From Thermoproteota archaeon (lineage in GTDB: Archaea; Thermoproteota; Methanomethylicia; Methanomethylicales; Methanomethylicaceae), in assembly GCA_029887795.1 (NCBI GenBank), contig JARXPE010000009.1, positions 1 through 45,568 on the forward strand: a DNA stretch of 45,568 nt. The letters are read 5' to 3'. The notes below the pieces were generated by a model. It searched no databases. It was not told the DNA's origin and worked only from the letters and a program-made list of their open reading frames with translations. The position numbers and the translations under genes are program-made. Shown here in pieces: positions 8,931 to 16,996 of this stretch; position 1 is the stretch's first letter; each line of letters starts with the position of its first letter.

Positions 8931-10545
8931 TAAGGGGAACCCTCCTGCCGCTTGGACGTCTCTTGTATTTTCCAAAATCTATACTCTTTTTGAGTGTTGA
9001 ATATTGAAATACAGGTCCGTCCACGCATAGCCTTAGTCCGTCTATAGCGCAGCTTCCGCATATACCAACACCGCATTTCGTGTAACGCTCCAAGGCGCAG
9101 AATATCTTCTCCGGACTTGTTACTTTGGACTCCATCTCAGCCGCCCTGACCAACATGGGCTCAGGCCCACAGTTAAAGAATTCGCCATTCGACTCTGTTA
9201 AGTTCAAAATGTCAGTAACCATTGAGCGTGCACCTAAGCTTCCATCTTCTGTTGAGACTTTAACGTCTGCCAGTCCACATAGCTCCTCACAAAGTGGGAG
9301 GTCTGAGGCTGTTTTTCCGCCAATGAAGATTGATGTGACCAGTTCTCGAAAGATTTTTGCAATGAAATGGATCGGAGCGACGCCCGATCCCCCTCCGACT
9401 AAAGTTACATGATCTTTGGGAATGTATCCATTACCGTAGGGACCTCTGAGCAAGATTGCATCCCCTTCTCTAAGGGAGGCCAGTGATGATGAGACAGGAC
9501 CAACTTTTTTTATTAATAGTGTGATAGGATCATTCAGAGCCAAGGAGAAGGGCTTCTCGCCGATTCCGGGCATCCATAAAAATACGAATTGGCCTGGGAT
9601 GGCATCTATTGAACCATCTAGCACTAAGACCCTAGAGGAGGACCCCCAAGCCTCCTTAACATGAAATTCATTGTATGAAAGAGGGGGGCGCAGATGTGCA
9701 GATTTTTTCGTGCCAGACGCGAACTCTTTAAAGAAGGTCATTAGTTCTTGGGTATTCATTCCGATAAGTGCGGTACCTATGCCAAATAGGGAGGCGCCCG
9801 CAGAGCTGAACGCATTAATGTCTGAGGGATCCGTGATGCCGCCCATCCCTATTATCGGCACAGAGACGCTCTCACGCACTTCCATAATACATTTGAGCGC
9901 GATTTCCTTTATGGCAACCCCTGAAAGACCCCCGTAAATGTTCGAAAGAATAGGGACACCAGTCCTCTCATCTATAAATTTAAGGGGACCCACAGTGTTG
10001 ATTGCCGTAATACCATCTGCTCCTGCATCCACTGCAGCTCTAGCTATAAGACCGATAGACCCAAGGCTTGGAACCAGTTTGGCAAATATCGGGATATCGG
10101 TTACTTCCCTAACCGATGAGACGACCTCCTTAACAATTGATGGTGAAGTCCCTATCGCGGCGCCGTATCCTTTCGCATGAGGACAAGAGAGGTTTAGTTC
10201 CAACCAGTCAGTATACCTTTCGACTCTAGATGCTAGGGAGGCGAATTCCTCTGGTGTTGATCCGAAGATCGAGGTCATCAAAACTTTTTTTAGCGGATAG
10301 ATACTCTTTATTTCATTTATGTGAGCGTCCATGCCAGGGTTCGAGAGACCAACCGCATTTATAAGAGACCCATAGATTCCAGCGATTATTGGTTCCTTGT
10401 AGCCATCTCTCTCTGAAACGCCTATGCTCTTAGTCGTTATCACGCCAAGACCCTCGGCATCTTCAAGTTTCTTGATTATGTCAGGGGACGATGCTACTAT
10501 GCCAGAAGGGATTACAAGTCTATCCTTTGGAAGCTCAAACCGCAT
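8920..10545 (-). CDS. pyrDK: Fused dihydroorotate dehydrogenase-electron transfer protein (PyrD-PyrK)
   Basis: One uninterrupted frame of 541 residues encodes two enzymes that are normally separate. Residues 1 to about 285 are a class 1B PyrD: FMN-barrel motifs NLSCPHAKG near 118-126 (with the candidate catalytic Cys), AKLVPS, INTVGP and IGMGGI. From about residue 295 comes PyrK: an FAD-binding RGPYGNGY, an NAD-binding GGGSGVAP, NCGPEPML, and the cysteine motif CGVGICGSC plus a fourth Cys for a [2Fe-2S] cluster. The pair oxidises dihydroorotate with NAD as acceptor. The start is the ATG at 10545, behind a perfect SD (AAGGAGGT); an upstream start at 10608 is unlikely. The gene overlaps pyrC by 11 bases and pyrE by 11 bases. 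Confidence 0.93.
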   Translation of the reverse strand: MRFELPKDRLVIPSGIVASSPDIIKKLEDAEGLGVITTKSIGVSERDGYKEPIIAGIYGSLINAVGLSNPGMDAHINEIKSIYPLKKVLMTSIFGSTPEEFASLASRVERYTDWLELNLSCPHAKGYGAAIGTSPSIVKEVVSSVREVTDIPIFAKLVPSLGSIGLIARAAVDAGADGITAINTVGPLKFIDERTGVPILSNIYGGLSGVAIKEIALKCIMEVRESVSVPIIGMGGITDPSDINAFSSAGASLFGIGTALIGMNTQELMTFFKEFASGTKKSAHLRPPLSYNEFHVKEAWGSSSRVLVLDGSIDAIPGQFVFLWMPGIGEKPFSLALNDPITLLIKKVGPVSSSLASLREGDAILLRGPYGNGYIPKDHVTLVGGGSGVAPIHFIAKIFRELVTSIFIGGKTASDLPLCEELCGLADVKVSTEDGSLGARSMVTDILNLTESNGEFFNCGPEPMLVRAAEMESKVTSPEKIFCALERYTKCGVGICGSCAIDGLRLCVDGPVFQYSTLKKSIDFGKYKRRPSGRRVPLNES

Positions 10546-11812
10546 AAGAGACCTCCTTCCCGCGTACTGGGAAGAATTCTCCTTCTCTGAATGCGATCTT
10601 CCCACCAACGATTGTTATAATAGGCCATCCCCTTAATCGCACTCCTTCGTAGGGGGTCCATCCACATTTGTAGTGGAGCTCTTCAGCAGTCACTTTCTTC
10701 TCTAGATTCGGATCAACGATGGTGATATCAGCATCTGCCCCGAGCTCCATCTTTCCCTTATCCTTGATCGAGAATATTCTGGACGGGTTATAACACATCA
10801 GCTCCACGACCTTCTCAAGCCCTATGAGCCCATTGAGGGAGGCGTTAATCATCAGTGGAAGCGAGGTCTCTACCCCAGGCATGCCCGAGGGAGCGTTTTC
10901 CTTTGCTTTGTCCTCCTTTAGGTGCGGGGCATGGTCGGAACCTATAGCTTCAATCATATTGTTTTTGAGGGCTTGCCACAGTGACCTCCTGTCGCTCTCT
11001 TCACGGAGGGGCGGATTTACCTTTGCGTAGTTCCCAATTTCTTTTAAGGCCGAGGAGTTAAGAAAGAGGTGGTGTGGAGTGGCCTCTCTGTAGAATGGGG
11101 AGGCTAGTTCAGCCTCATCCCAAGATGTCACATGAAGCACATACACTCTGCCTTGCTGAGCAACAGATAGTAGTTTTTTAATGGCAGAGATCGCAGCCAA
11201 CTTAGGCCTCCGAGAGGAATGATCTGGCTTATCGGCATGCATTAATATGATCTCCTCGTCCTCTGCATGAACGCTCACAAGCCTAGAGCCCCTTACTACT
11301 TGTCTGATGACTTCAAGGTCTCGGACGAGAAGGTCGCCAGTCGAACTCCCCATAAACACCTTCGCAGAGGCTGCCAAGATTGTGGGAGTGCCCCAGCCCA
11401 CAGCCCTAAAAACCTCTTCTAAGTTTTCAACTGTAACACCAAAATGAAGTCCGTAGTTGACCAATGGACCGTTCGGTGTAGATGTGCTAATTAATGTTTT
11501 CTTCTCTTCAAGTCGCGATAACGTTGTTGTTGGAGGTTTTGTGTTTGGCATATCTAGCACAGTCGTAACGCCACCAGCCAGCGCTGCCTTTGACCCTGAG
11601 GCCCAATCTTCTGAAGACATTCCGGGCTGCCTAAAATGGACGTGTGGGTCTACTACGCCAGGCATGACCAGCTTCCCGCTTGCGTCAATGACCTCGTCCG
11701 CTTTTGGTTCGTTCTTAGTAAATACGGCTATCTTGCCGTTCCAAAGGAGTATATTGGCATTAAAGTGACCGCGGTGTGTAAGGACGGTTCCGTTTTTTAT
11801 CAGGAGTGACAA
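10535..11812 (-). CDS. pyrC: Dihydroorotase
   Basis: This 425-residue amidohydrolase cyclises carbamoyl aspartate to dihydroorotate. The metal-binding DPHVHFRQPG holds His57 and His59; further motifs are LDMPNTKPP, VHAEDEEI, the metal ligand in LHVTSWDEA and the aspartate in IGSDHAPH. It is of the class I type. It sits 15 nt after pyrI in the minus-strand pyr operon, and its last codons contain the SD and start of pyrDK. Confidence 0.93.
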   Translation of the reverse strand: MSLLIKNGTVLTHRGHFNANILLWNGKIAVFTKNEPKADEVIDASGKLVMPGVVDPHVHFRQPGMSSEDWASGSKAALAGGVTTVLDMPNTKPPTTTLSRLEEKKTLISTSTPNGPLVNYGLHFGVTVENLEEVFRAVGWGTPTILAASAKVFMGSSTGDLLVRDLEVIRQVVRGSRLVSVHAEDEEIILMHADKPDHSSRRPKLAAISAIKKLLSVAQQGRVYVLHVTSWDEAELASPFYREATPHHLFLNSSALKEIGNYAKVNPPLREESDRRSLWQALKNNMIEAIGSDHAPHLKEDKAKENAPSGMPGVETSLPLMINASLNGLIGLEKVVELMCYNPSRIFSIKDKGKMELGADADITIVDPNLEKKVTAEELHYKCGWTPYEGVRLRGWPIITIVGGKIAFREGEFFPVRGKEVSYAV

Positions 11813-11827
11813 GAGGGCTCACCAAGA

Positions 11828-12310
11828 TCATGCCTTTAGTCTTATCAGACCCTCCTTGCATTCAAAGTTGCAGTAGTGACATACGAGCACAAGAGGATCT
11901 CTGCTGACGGTATACAGGCGTGAAGGGACTGGTTCTTTGTTTGATATACAATTTGCGTTTGTGCAGACTGCTACATCCTCTAGGACGTCAGGAACTGTAA
12001 CTTTTTTCTTTTCATGGATTTCGTAGTCTTTTATGATATTTATTGTGGCGTTGGGCGCTATTAGTGATATTTTGTTATATTCGTCGCTCCTAAGGAATCG
12101 GTTCTCGACCTTTATAAGGTCTTTTCTACCGTACTTTGTACTCTCCAAATTCTGCCCAATTATGACCACAGAGTCTTGGCGAAAGAGATTCAGCATCTCC
12201 GCAATCTTTATGCCCTTTCCTGGAGGTATGTGGTCTATGACCGTCCCATCCTTTATGGGTCTTACCATCAGCCCGTTCTTTGCATCCTTTGAAGTTGTAT
12301 TTCCTGCCAT
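11828..12310 (-). CDS. pyrI: Aspartate carbamoyltransferase regulatory subunit
   Basis: The protein (160 residues from the ATG) has the allosteric nucleotide-binding fold start DGTVIDHIPPGKG and a C-terminal zinc domain with four cysteines in CTNANC and CHYCNFEC. PyrI binds the PyrB trimers and confers feedback control by CTP or UTP. The ATG at 12310 overlaps the pyrB stop by one base (TGATG); a GTG one codon upstream is possible. It is the second gene of the operon. Confidence 0.93.
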   Translation of the reverse strand: MAGNTTSKDAKNGLMVRPIKDGTVIDHIPPGKGIKIAEMLNLFRQDSVVIIGQNLESTKYGRKDLIKVENRFLRSDEYNKISLIAPNATINIIKDYEIHEKKKVTVPDVLEDVAVCTNANCISNKEPVPSRLYTVSRDPLVLVCHYCNFECKEGLIRLKA

Positions 12311-13257
12311 CACTCAATCGCCCCCATTACCAATGAAAGTAGGGCAGCCCTGACGGGCACACCATTACCAGCTTGCTCGAAGTAGTAAGCCCTCAGGTCT
12401 TCATCAGCATCTACGGAGATCTCATCCACGCGCGGTAGCGGGTGCATTAGGCGTGCAGTGGGTTTTGCCCTTGACAGCAGGGCGCGATTTATTTTGAAGA
12501 TCCCCTTAACCTTGTTGTACTCGTTCTCATCAGGGAACCTCTCCTTTTGTATTCTCGTCATGTATATTATGTCGGCACTTGAGATGATGTCTTCGATTTT
12601 GGAGTGTTTAGTGAATTGAATGTGGTTCCTGTTCAGGAAGGTCTCGATGTGTTCTGGTATTTGTAAAGAGTCTGGTGCTACGTATTTCAGTTTGCAATCA
12701 TACATGGACAATGCGTATGAGAGAGAATGGACCGTCCTGCCGTATTTAAGATCGCCGACCATTGCAATCTCCAGACCATCTATTCGCCCTTGGGTCTTTC
12801 TAATGCTGTAAAGGTCAAGCATTGTCTGGGTTGGATGCTCATTTTTTCCATCTCCCCCGTTTATTATGGGGACTTTTTTGTGCCCTCTCTTTGTCCTGTT
12901 TGTGGTGACGTCTGCTGCCCACCTTGCCGATCCGTCAAAAGGATGTCGCATTACTATCAGATCCACATAGTTCGCCACAGTCTCTATCGTGTCTTTAAGT
13001 GTTTCACCCTTCATGACCGAAGTACCCTCTACCCCTGCAAACCAAATGGTTTCGGCGCCCAGAGCGTGTGCAGCAGCATCGAAGCTCATCCTCGTTCTGG
13101 TGCTGGGCTCGTAGAATAGCAGACCCACCTTTCTGCCACGAAGAAGGGTGCTGTCATATCCGTCCTTTTCCATTTTTTCAGCTGTTTTGAAGATGTGTTC
13201 CAACTCCTCTTTTTTAAAGTCTTTTATGGATACTATGTCTCTATTCACAAAACCCAA
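12310..13257 (-). CDS. pyrB: Aspartate carbamoyltransferase catalytic subunit
   Basis: This 315-residue enzyme makes carbamoyl aspartate from carbamoyl phosphate and aspartate. The carbamoyl phosphate motif STRTR is at 52-56 in YEPSTRTRMSF, and HPLPRVDEI is near the C-terminus. It is the first gene of pyrB-I-C-DK-E-F. The start appears to be TTG at 13257. It is preceded by a leader of about 65 nt holding a GC-rich hairpin just before the start codon (see 13262-13278), unlike most genes here, which have short or no leaders. Carbamoyl phosphate synthase genes are not in the window. Confidence 0.94.
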   Translation of the reverse strand: MGFVNRDIVSIKDFKKEELEHIFKTAEKMEKDGYDSTLLRGRKVGLLFYEPSTRTRMSFDAAAHALGAETIWFAGVEGTSVMKGETLKDTIETVANYVDLIVMRHPFDGSARWAADVTTNRTKRGHKKVPIINGGDGKNEHPTQTMLDLYSIRKTQGRIDGLEIAMVGDLKYGRTVHSLSYALSMYDCKLKYVAPDSLQIPEHIETFLNRNHIQFTKHSKIEDIISSADIIYMTRIQKERFPDENEYNKVKGIFKINRALLSRAKPTARLMHPLPRVDEISVDADEDLRAYYFEQAGNGVPVRAALLSLVMGAIE

Positions 13258-13261
13258 TTGA

Positions 13262-13278
13262 ATCCCCCGGAGGGGGAT
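13262..13278 (-). promoter_or_regulatory. GC-rich hairpin in the pyrB leader
   Basis: A perfect inverted repeat, ATCCCCC and GGGGGAT separated by three bases, lies 4 nt upstream of the pyrB TTG. Its 3' arm falls where an SD should be, so it could limit ribosome access. A TATA-like box (CTTAAATA on the minus strand) near 13345-13355 suggests a transcript start about 65 nt upstream of pyrB. Regulation by this hairpin is inference. Confidence 0.4.
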
Positions 13279-13394
13279 CGTGCGTCCCTTGGAAGGTAAA
13301 TTCCGTCTTTTGTAAGATATTAACCCGTCACAAACTCAGAAGGAGGGCGTATTTAAGAATTTCTTTTGTGGCAGAGGGGTTCCAAAATAATTGC

Positions 13395-14195
13395 TTAAAT
13401 TCTTTTAAGTTTTGATAGCGCCTCGACGCAAAGGTTGTAATTGCCAGCCACCAATGAAACTCTTTCGGATAAGCTTAGGGGCGAGTCAAGTTCCGAGCCG
13501 TCAAGGCGCAACAGTGATGCGCCCGCCTCCTTCAGTATGATATATGAGGCTGCGATATCGGTAACTCTCAGTAGCCCTCTGTTGTCAACATATAGGTCCA
13601 GACCGCCGCTTGCTACATAACAGAGTTCCAGGGCTGCGGTGCCCATAACCCTTATGTGTTTAACCTCTAGTAGCAGCGGGAGAATCTGCGCTATTTTTGT
13701 ATTATCTCTCCGTACGTTTACGTCAATGCCTATCAGTGCATGTTTTAAAGGCGGCGGATTATTTACAAAGATCCTTCGGTCGTCAAGATAAGCGCCCTTG
13801 CCCCTGACCGCTTTGTAGACCCTCCCAGAAGGGAGCTCCATAACTATGCCAGCGAATATGTCTTTCAAGTTACGACCCAAAGATAAAGCCGCCGATATGG
13901 AGTAAGGGATTATACCCCTCACAGCGTTTGTCGTTCCGTCTATCGGGTCAAGTATTAGGATCGGATATTCCTTGCTACCAAATTGTTTCTCGCCAAGTTC
14001 CTCGCTTACTAACTTGCCTTCAAAGCCGGCCAGCGTAAGATAGGAGATCGCAGCTTCCTCTGCCACAATGTCTATGAGTTTGGTTCGATCCCCTCCTGCA
14101 CCTATTTTGACAAACTTAGAAGAAGACTGAGGGGACAATTTTGCTATAGCTTCCATCTCTGCCCTACATAGACCCTCTAATAGTTGCAGGCTCAT
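13395..14195 (-). CDS. Inositol monophosphatase/fructose-1,6-bisphosphatase family protein
   Basis: This 266-residue lithium-sensitive-type phosphatase carries the metal-binding SEELGEK (E65-E66), the signature DPIDGTTN at 83-90, and VTDIAASYIIL near residue 213. Archaeal members often have both IMPase and FBPase activity (class IV FBPase); which is used here cannot be told. A TATA-like region at about 14210-14223 lies 25 nt from the ATG, indicating a leaderless message. The promoter region is shared with the divergent tRNA-Leu gene. Confidence 0.87.
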   Translation of the reverse strand: MSLQLLEGLCRAEMEAIAKLSPQSSSKFVKIGAGGDRTKLIDIVAEEAAISYLTLAGFEGKLVSEELGEKQFGSKEYPILILDPIDGTTNAVRGIIPYSISAALSLGRNLKDIFAGIVMELPSGRVYKAVRGKGAYLDDRRIFVNNPPPLKHALIGIDVNVRRDNTKIAQILPLLLEVKHIRVMGTAALELCYVASGGLDLYVDNRGLLRVTDIAASYIILKEAGASLLRLDGSELDSPLSLSERVSLVAGNYNLCVEALSKLKRI

Positions 14196-14205
14196 AGGAA
14201 AGTAA

Positions 14206-14226
14206 GATATTAAAGATATATTTAGG
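14206..14226. promoter_or_regulatory. Shared divergent TATA region of IMPase and tRNA-Leu
   Basis: An AT-rich block (ATATTAAAGATATATTTA) lies about 25 nt from the IMPase ATG on one side and about 27 nt from the tRNA-Leu 5' end on the other. It can serve as the TATA box in both directions. Confidence 0.5.
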
Positions 14227-14248
14227 ATTTACAGAATAGGAGTGGCAA

Positions 14249-14333
14249 GCGGGGGTCGCCAAGTCAGGTCAAAGGCGCAAGGCTCAGGACCTTGTGGCGT
14301 AGGCCTTCGTGGGTTCAAATCCCACCCCCCGCA
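14249..14333 (+). tRNA. tRNA-Leu (CAG)
   Basis: An 85-nt class II tRNA without intron. The acceptor stem is GCGGGGG with CCCCCGC, the anticodon stem CAAGG/CCTTG encloses the loop CTCAGGA (anticodon CAG), a long variable arm follows, and the T loop is TTCAAAT. The discriminator is A. CCA is not encoded. Confidence 0.96.
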
Positions 14334-14408
14334 CTTGAGATAGATCCTTATGTGTGCTTATTTTAGTGAAAAAAGAAAGTTTTTTTCAAAATTCACCAAA
14401 TTCTGATC

Positions 14409-14843
14409 TTAAAGGCTTCCTATTTCTTTCTGAGCTAGCTTGTGCTTTGCCCTTATTAATTTCTCGTAAAGTTTTGCCACCCTTTCAAAATCTTTTCTCG
14501 CAAGAGCCTTGAGGAGATCTCCTTCGATCTCGACTACTTCTAAACGCTCATAATAATCTAGTGTTTCTTTGAGGTGCGCCAATACAATCTTACCTGTTAG
14601 AATTGGGTGATTGTTTGTTACGTTGGCTTCTGGATATCGTGTTCCGTGTTCAAGCTCAACCTCTAGACCTATTCTAAAACTCTCCACATCGATCTTCATG
14701 TCGCCCGTTTCTAGTTCAGCCAGAATCTTTTTTGCTTCCTCGGAGGTAACCTCAATCCTTTCAAGTTTTGTCCAGTCCCTAATCCCAAGTTTTTCACATA
14801 CATTTTTAACTTCTTCGACTGGAACATACTCAGGAAGATTCAT
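14409..14843 (-). CDS. DUF5661 family protein
   Basis: This 144-residue soluble protein resembles the DUF5661 family: the core EVELEHGTRYPEANVTNNHP, then ILTGKIVLAHLKETLDYYERLE. The conserved histidines (EHG, NNHP, AHLKE) could bind metal, which is inference. Function is unknown. A TATA-like CTATAAAC on the minus strand lies about 25 nt before the ATG, fitting a leaderless message. The gene stands alone between tRNA-Leu and the arsenic locus. The family assignment is from memory of the motif and is moderately sure. Confidence 0.7.
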   Translation of the reverse strand: MNLPEYVPVEEVKNVCEKLGIRDWTKLERIEVTSEEAKKILAELETGDMKIDVESFRIGLEVELEHGTRYPEANVTNNHPILTGKIVLAHLKETLDYYERLEVVEIEGDLLKALARKDFERVAKLYEKLIRAKHKLAQKEIGSL

Positions 14844-15064
14844 ACAACACCACAGACCTTAAGGTTTATAGAAGGTTAGAATCTAATTTATACTTACTGG
14901 GCATTTGATACAGAGGAGACCGCTCGTTTGAAAGATGAAAAAGACAAAACCCCATAATTGATGGACTATTTAGGGAAATTGCTGAAAAAGATTCAGCTTG
15001 GTAAATCAGCCGGTTCAATCGGACCAGAATTTTTTAAAATTTATTTCTTCGAAAAAATTGGGAT

Positions 15065-15400
15065 TTACTTATGCTTGCTATTTGTATAATCCTGCAAGAT
15101 TTCTCCAAAAACTCTACAAAAGTATTTGCATGCTCTTTCTAATTCATCCCGACCTTTTTCTGAGATAGAATATATGGTCGTCCGACCAAGCCTCTCCATG
15201 GTTACCAAGCCATTTTCCCTAAGACCCTTAAGTGCAGGATATATAGTGCCAGGAGATGGTTTGTTGCCCTTTCGCTTCGCTAGCTCTTTGCACAACTCCT
15301 GCCCGTTCATAGATTTCTTTGAAAGAAGCCAGAGTACATAAAAGGACAACATGCCGCGCATATCACAACAATTAGGTAATTCTGGGCAACAATCACTCAT
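15065..15400 (-). CDS. PadR-family transcriptional regulator with Cys-rich N-terminus
   Basis: This 111-residue protein has the PadR winged-helix core (GTIYPALKGLRENGLV, then the wing GRTTIYSISEKGRDELE). PadR proteins bind DNA as dimers and usually repress neighbouring genes. The N-terminus is unusual: two adjacent Cys pairs, C4-C5 and C11-C12, plus C36, C90 and C94. Such clusters suit As(III) or another thiophilic metal. It is divergent from arsM, 77 bases away, so the simplest reading is an arsenic-responsive repressor of arsM and of itself. Ligand and target are inference. A TATA-like block at 15418-15433 lies about 25 nt from its ATG, so the message is probably leaderless. Confidence 0.85.
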   Translation of the reverse strand: MSDCCPELPNCCDMRGMLSFYVLWLLSKKSMNGQELCKELAKRKGNKPSPGTIYPALKGLRENGLVTMERLGRTTIYSISEKGRDELERACKYFCRVFGEILQDYTNSKHK

Positions 15401-15417
15401 GGTTTAATATCGCACGC

Positions 15418-15466
15418 CCAATATATTTATATATTGTTGTTATGATAAAGTAGCCAACTACTTATC
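15418..15466. promoter_or_regulatory. Divergent padR-arsM promoter with operator-like inverted repeat
   Basis: An AT-rich block (ATATATTTATATAT, about 15420-15433) can act as TATA box for both genes. Just inside the expected arsM start site, an inverted repeat occupies 15444-15466: arms GATAAAGTAG and CTACTTATC around CCAA, imperfect by one base. This is a reasonable site for the PadR dimer, blocking arsM transcription. Confidence 0.5.
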
Positions 15467-15477
15467 GAGGGTTGATT

Positions 15478-16230
15478 ATGGCTGAGAAAGATGTAAAGAC
15501 TTATGTAAAAAAGAGATATGGTGAAATTGCTAAAGGAGGCGGATCTTGCTGTCCATCATGTGGATGTGGTGCTGATCCGAGAGAAGTAGCTTTACAGATA
15601 GGTTATACTGAAAATGATCTCAATAATCTGCCAGAAGAAGCGATCATGGGGCTAGGTTGTGGGAACCCCGTTGCATTGGCAAGTATAAAGGAGGGAGAGA
15701 CTGTCTTAGATCTGGGCTCTGGCGGCGGGATTGATGTATTTTTGGCAGCAAAAAAAGTTGGACCCAAAGGCAAAGTAATTGGTGTCGACATGACGGAAGA
15801 GATGATCAATAAGGCTAGGGATGTTGCGTCTAAGTACGGATACAATAATGTTGAGTTTCGATTAGGTGAGATAGAGAATTTGCCAATTGAGAGCGAGTCT
15901 GTCGATGTTATCATCAGCAATTGTGTGATAAACCTTTCACCTGACAAGGAAAGGGTTTTTCGGGAGGCCTACAGAGTTCTAAAGCCTGGGGGGCGGATAA
16001 TGATCTCTGACTTGGTTACTGAAGGAGAACTACCTGAAACTTTAAAGAAGAGTTTTGATGCTTGGGCGAATTGTGTGGCAGGTGCACTTGAGAAGAATGA
16101 TTACTTAGGGGTTATAAGAAAAGCGGGTTTCAAAAATGTTAAGATCGTATCAGAAACGCCCTACACTATTGATGTCAATATAGAACTATTAGGAAAGATC
16201 ACGAGTATCAAAGTAGAGGCACATAAATAG
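15478..16230 (+). CDS. arsM: Arsenite S-adenosylmethionine methyltransferase
   Basis: This 250-residue enzyme methylates As(III) using SAM. It has the SAM motif DLGSGGGID (about 78-86) and the three conserved cysteines of ArsM that bind arsenite: C61 in GLGCGNP, C149 in SNCVINLS and C199 in WANCVAG. An additional Cys cluster CCPSCGC (24-30) lies before the fold. I chose the ATG at 15478, not the TTG at 15472, because GAGGGTTGAT is at SD distance. It is divergent from the PadR gene and followed by a small ORF and a GNAT gene on the same strand. Confidence 0.9.
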   Translation: MAEKDVKTYVKKRYGEIAKGGGSCCPSCGCGADPREVALQIGYTENDLNNLPEEAIMGLGCGNPVALASIKEGETVLDLGSGGGIDVFLAAKKVGPKGKVIGVDMTEEMINKARDVASKYGYNNVEFRLGEIENLPIESESVDVIISNCVINLSPDKERVFREAYRVLKPGGRIMISDLVTEGELPETLKKSFDAWANCVAGALEKNDYLGVIRKAGFKNVKIVSETPYTIDVNIELLGKITSIKVEAHK

Positions 16231-16262
16231 CAAAATAATCAGAGCGGTGCCCAAAAAGGGTC

Positions 16263-16430
16263 ATGGCAACTCAGGAAAATTCAAAGACTTTTTTAATTAT
16301 ATTAGATGCAAAGATCCTAAGGGATCAAAATTTGTTTAAAATAGTTGAGGCTGACGAAGAAGCCTTGGAGAGGCTCAGTAGAACGCTCTTAAAAATTTTA
16401 GAAGACAAAGAGGGAGAGATTTACCAATAG
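16263..16430 (+). CDS. Small protein of unknown function (55 aa) downstream of arsM
   Basis: An ATG-to-TAG frame encodes 55 residues starting MATQENSKTFLIILDAK and continuing with an acidic, helix-prone half (VEADEEALERLSRTLLKILED). I recognise no family. It begins 32 nt after the arsM stop and ends 4 nt before the first possible GNAT start. Codon use looks ordinary for the neighbourhood. No strong SD is visible. It may be a genuine small gene of the locus or the remnant of a longer one. Confidence 0.5.
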   Translation: MATQENSKTFLIILDAKILRDQNLFKIVEADEEALERLSRTLLKILEDKEGEIYQ

Positions 16431-16434
16431 AACG

Positions 16435-16845
16435 TTGCTAAATGAAATACCAGAAGAATATTTTCGAAAAGCTTTTTCGGAGGACAGTTTGCTAAAAGCC
16501 AGAAACCTAGAGAAGGCAAAATTTTATTTGGTTATGGAAGAGAATGGTGAAGAGATAGTGGGTTTTGCCCAAACCATAATGAGAAATGAAGGTACTGTGG
16601 AGCTTGATCGCATTATAATTTTTCCGGAATTTACAAGGAAGGGCTTAGGGAGTAAGTTACTTCAACACGTACTTAACGAATCAAAGAAAAGAGGGTTTAA
16701 GAAAGTTATCGTCAATACTGGTAAGGATGAGATTCGTGCTAGGAGATTCTATGAGAAGAATGGTTTCGAGAAATTGGAAGAATATGTTGTGGATACCCCA
16801 TGGGGCAAAAAATTGGAGCTTGTATGCTATCAATTTTCATTTTAA
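16435..16845 (+). CDS. GNAT-family N-acetyltransferase, possibly N-terminally short
   Basis: The frame gives 136 residues from a TTG. The acetyl-CoA-binding motif RKGLGSKLL, the core ELDRIIIFPEF, and the C-terminal ARRFYEKNGF motif are clear GNAT features. Usual members have one more N-terminal strand and helix; this frame is open upstream only to 16402 and has no ATG or GTG there, so the protein is either short or has lost its start. Substrate is unknown. Some arsenic loci carry GNAT-type ArsN proteins, so a detoxification role is possible but not shown. Confidence 0.7.
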   Translation: MLNEIPEEYFRKAFSEDSLLKARNLEKAKFYLVMEENGEEIVGFAQTIMRNEGTVELDRIIIFPEFTRKGLGSKLLQHVLNESKKRGFKKVIVNTGKDEIRARRFYEKNGFEKLEEYVVDTPWGKKLELVCYQFSF

Positions 16846-16854
16846 TTTCTCTAT

Positions 16855-16879
16855 AAAATGGCATAGGATAATCCATTTT
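16855..16879 (+). terminator. Inverted repeat after the GNAT gene
   Basis: AAAATGG and CCATTTT are separated by 11 bases, ten bases after the GNAT stop codon. It may form a weak 3' hairpin ending in T's. Archaeal terminators are usually T-tracts, so this is only a candidate. Confidence 0.25.
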
Positions 16880-16996
16880 GTAAGTAAGCTGACAAACCAT
16901 AAAAGTTAATAAAGATCGGGAAAAGTTCGGCAAGTTTAATTCAAAGGCGAAATACGCCAAACTCCTTATGGGTATTATTGCATGGTTCAGAAAAAA

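Noticed and set aside
14981-14997. A 6-bp hairpin (GCTGAA/TTCAGC) as a padR or DUF5661 terminator
   Set aside because: It is short, not followed by T's, and 70 bases from the nearest gene end.
14961-15089. A 42-codon plus-strand ORF downstream of DUF5661
   Set aside because: It overlaps the end of the padR gene on the opposite strand, has no SD and no recognisable product.
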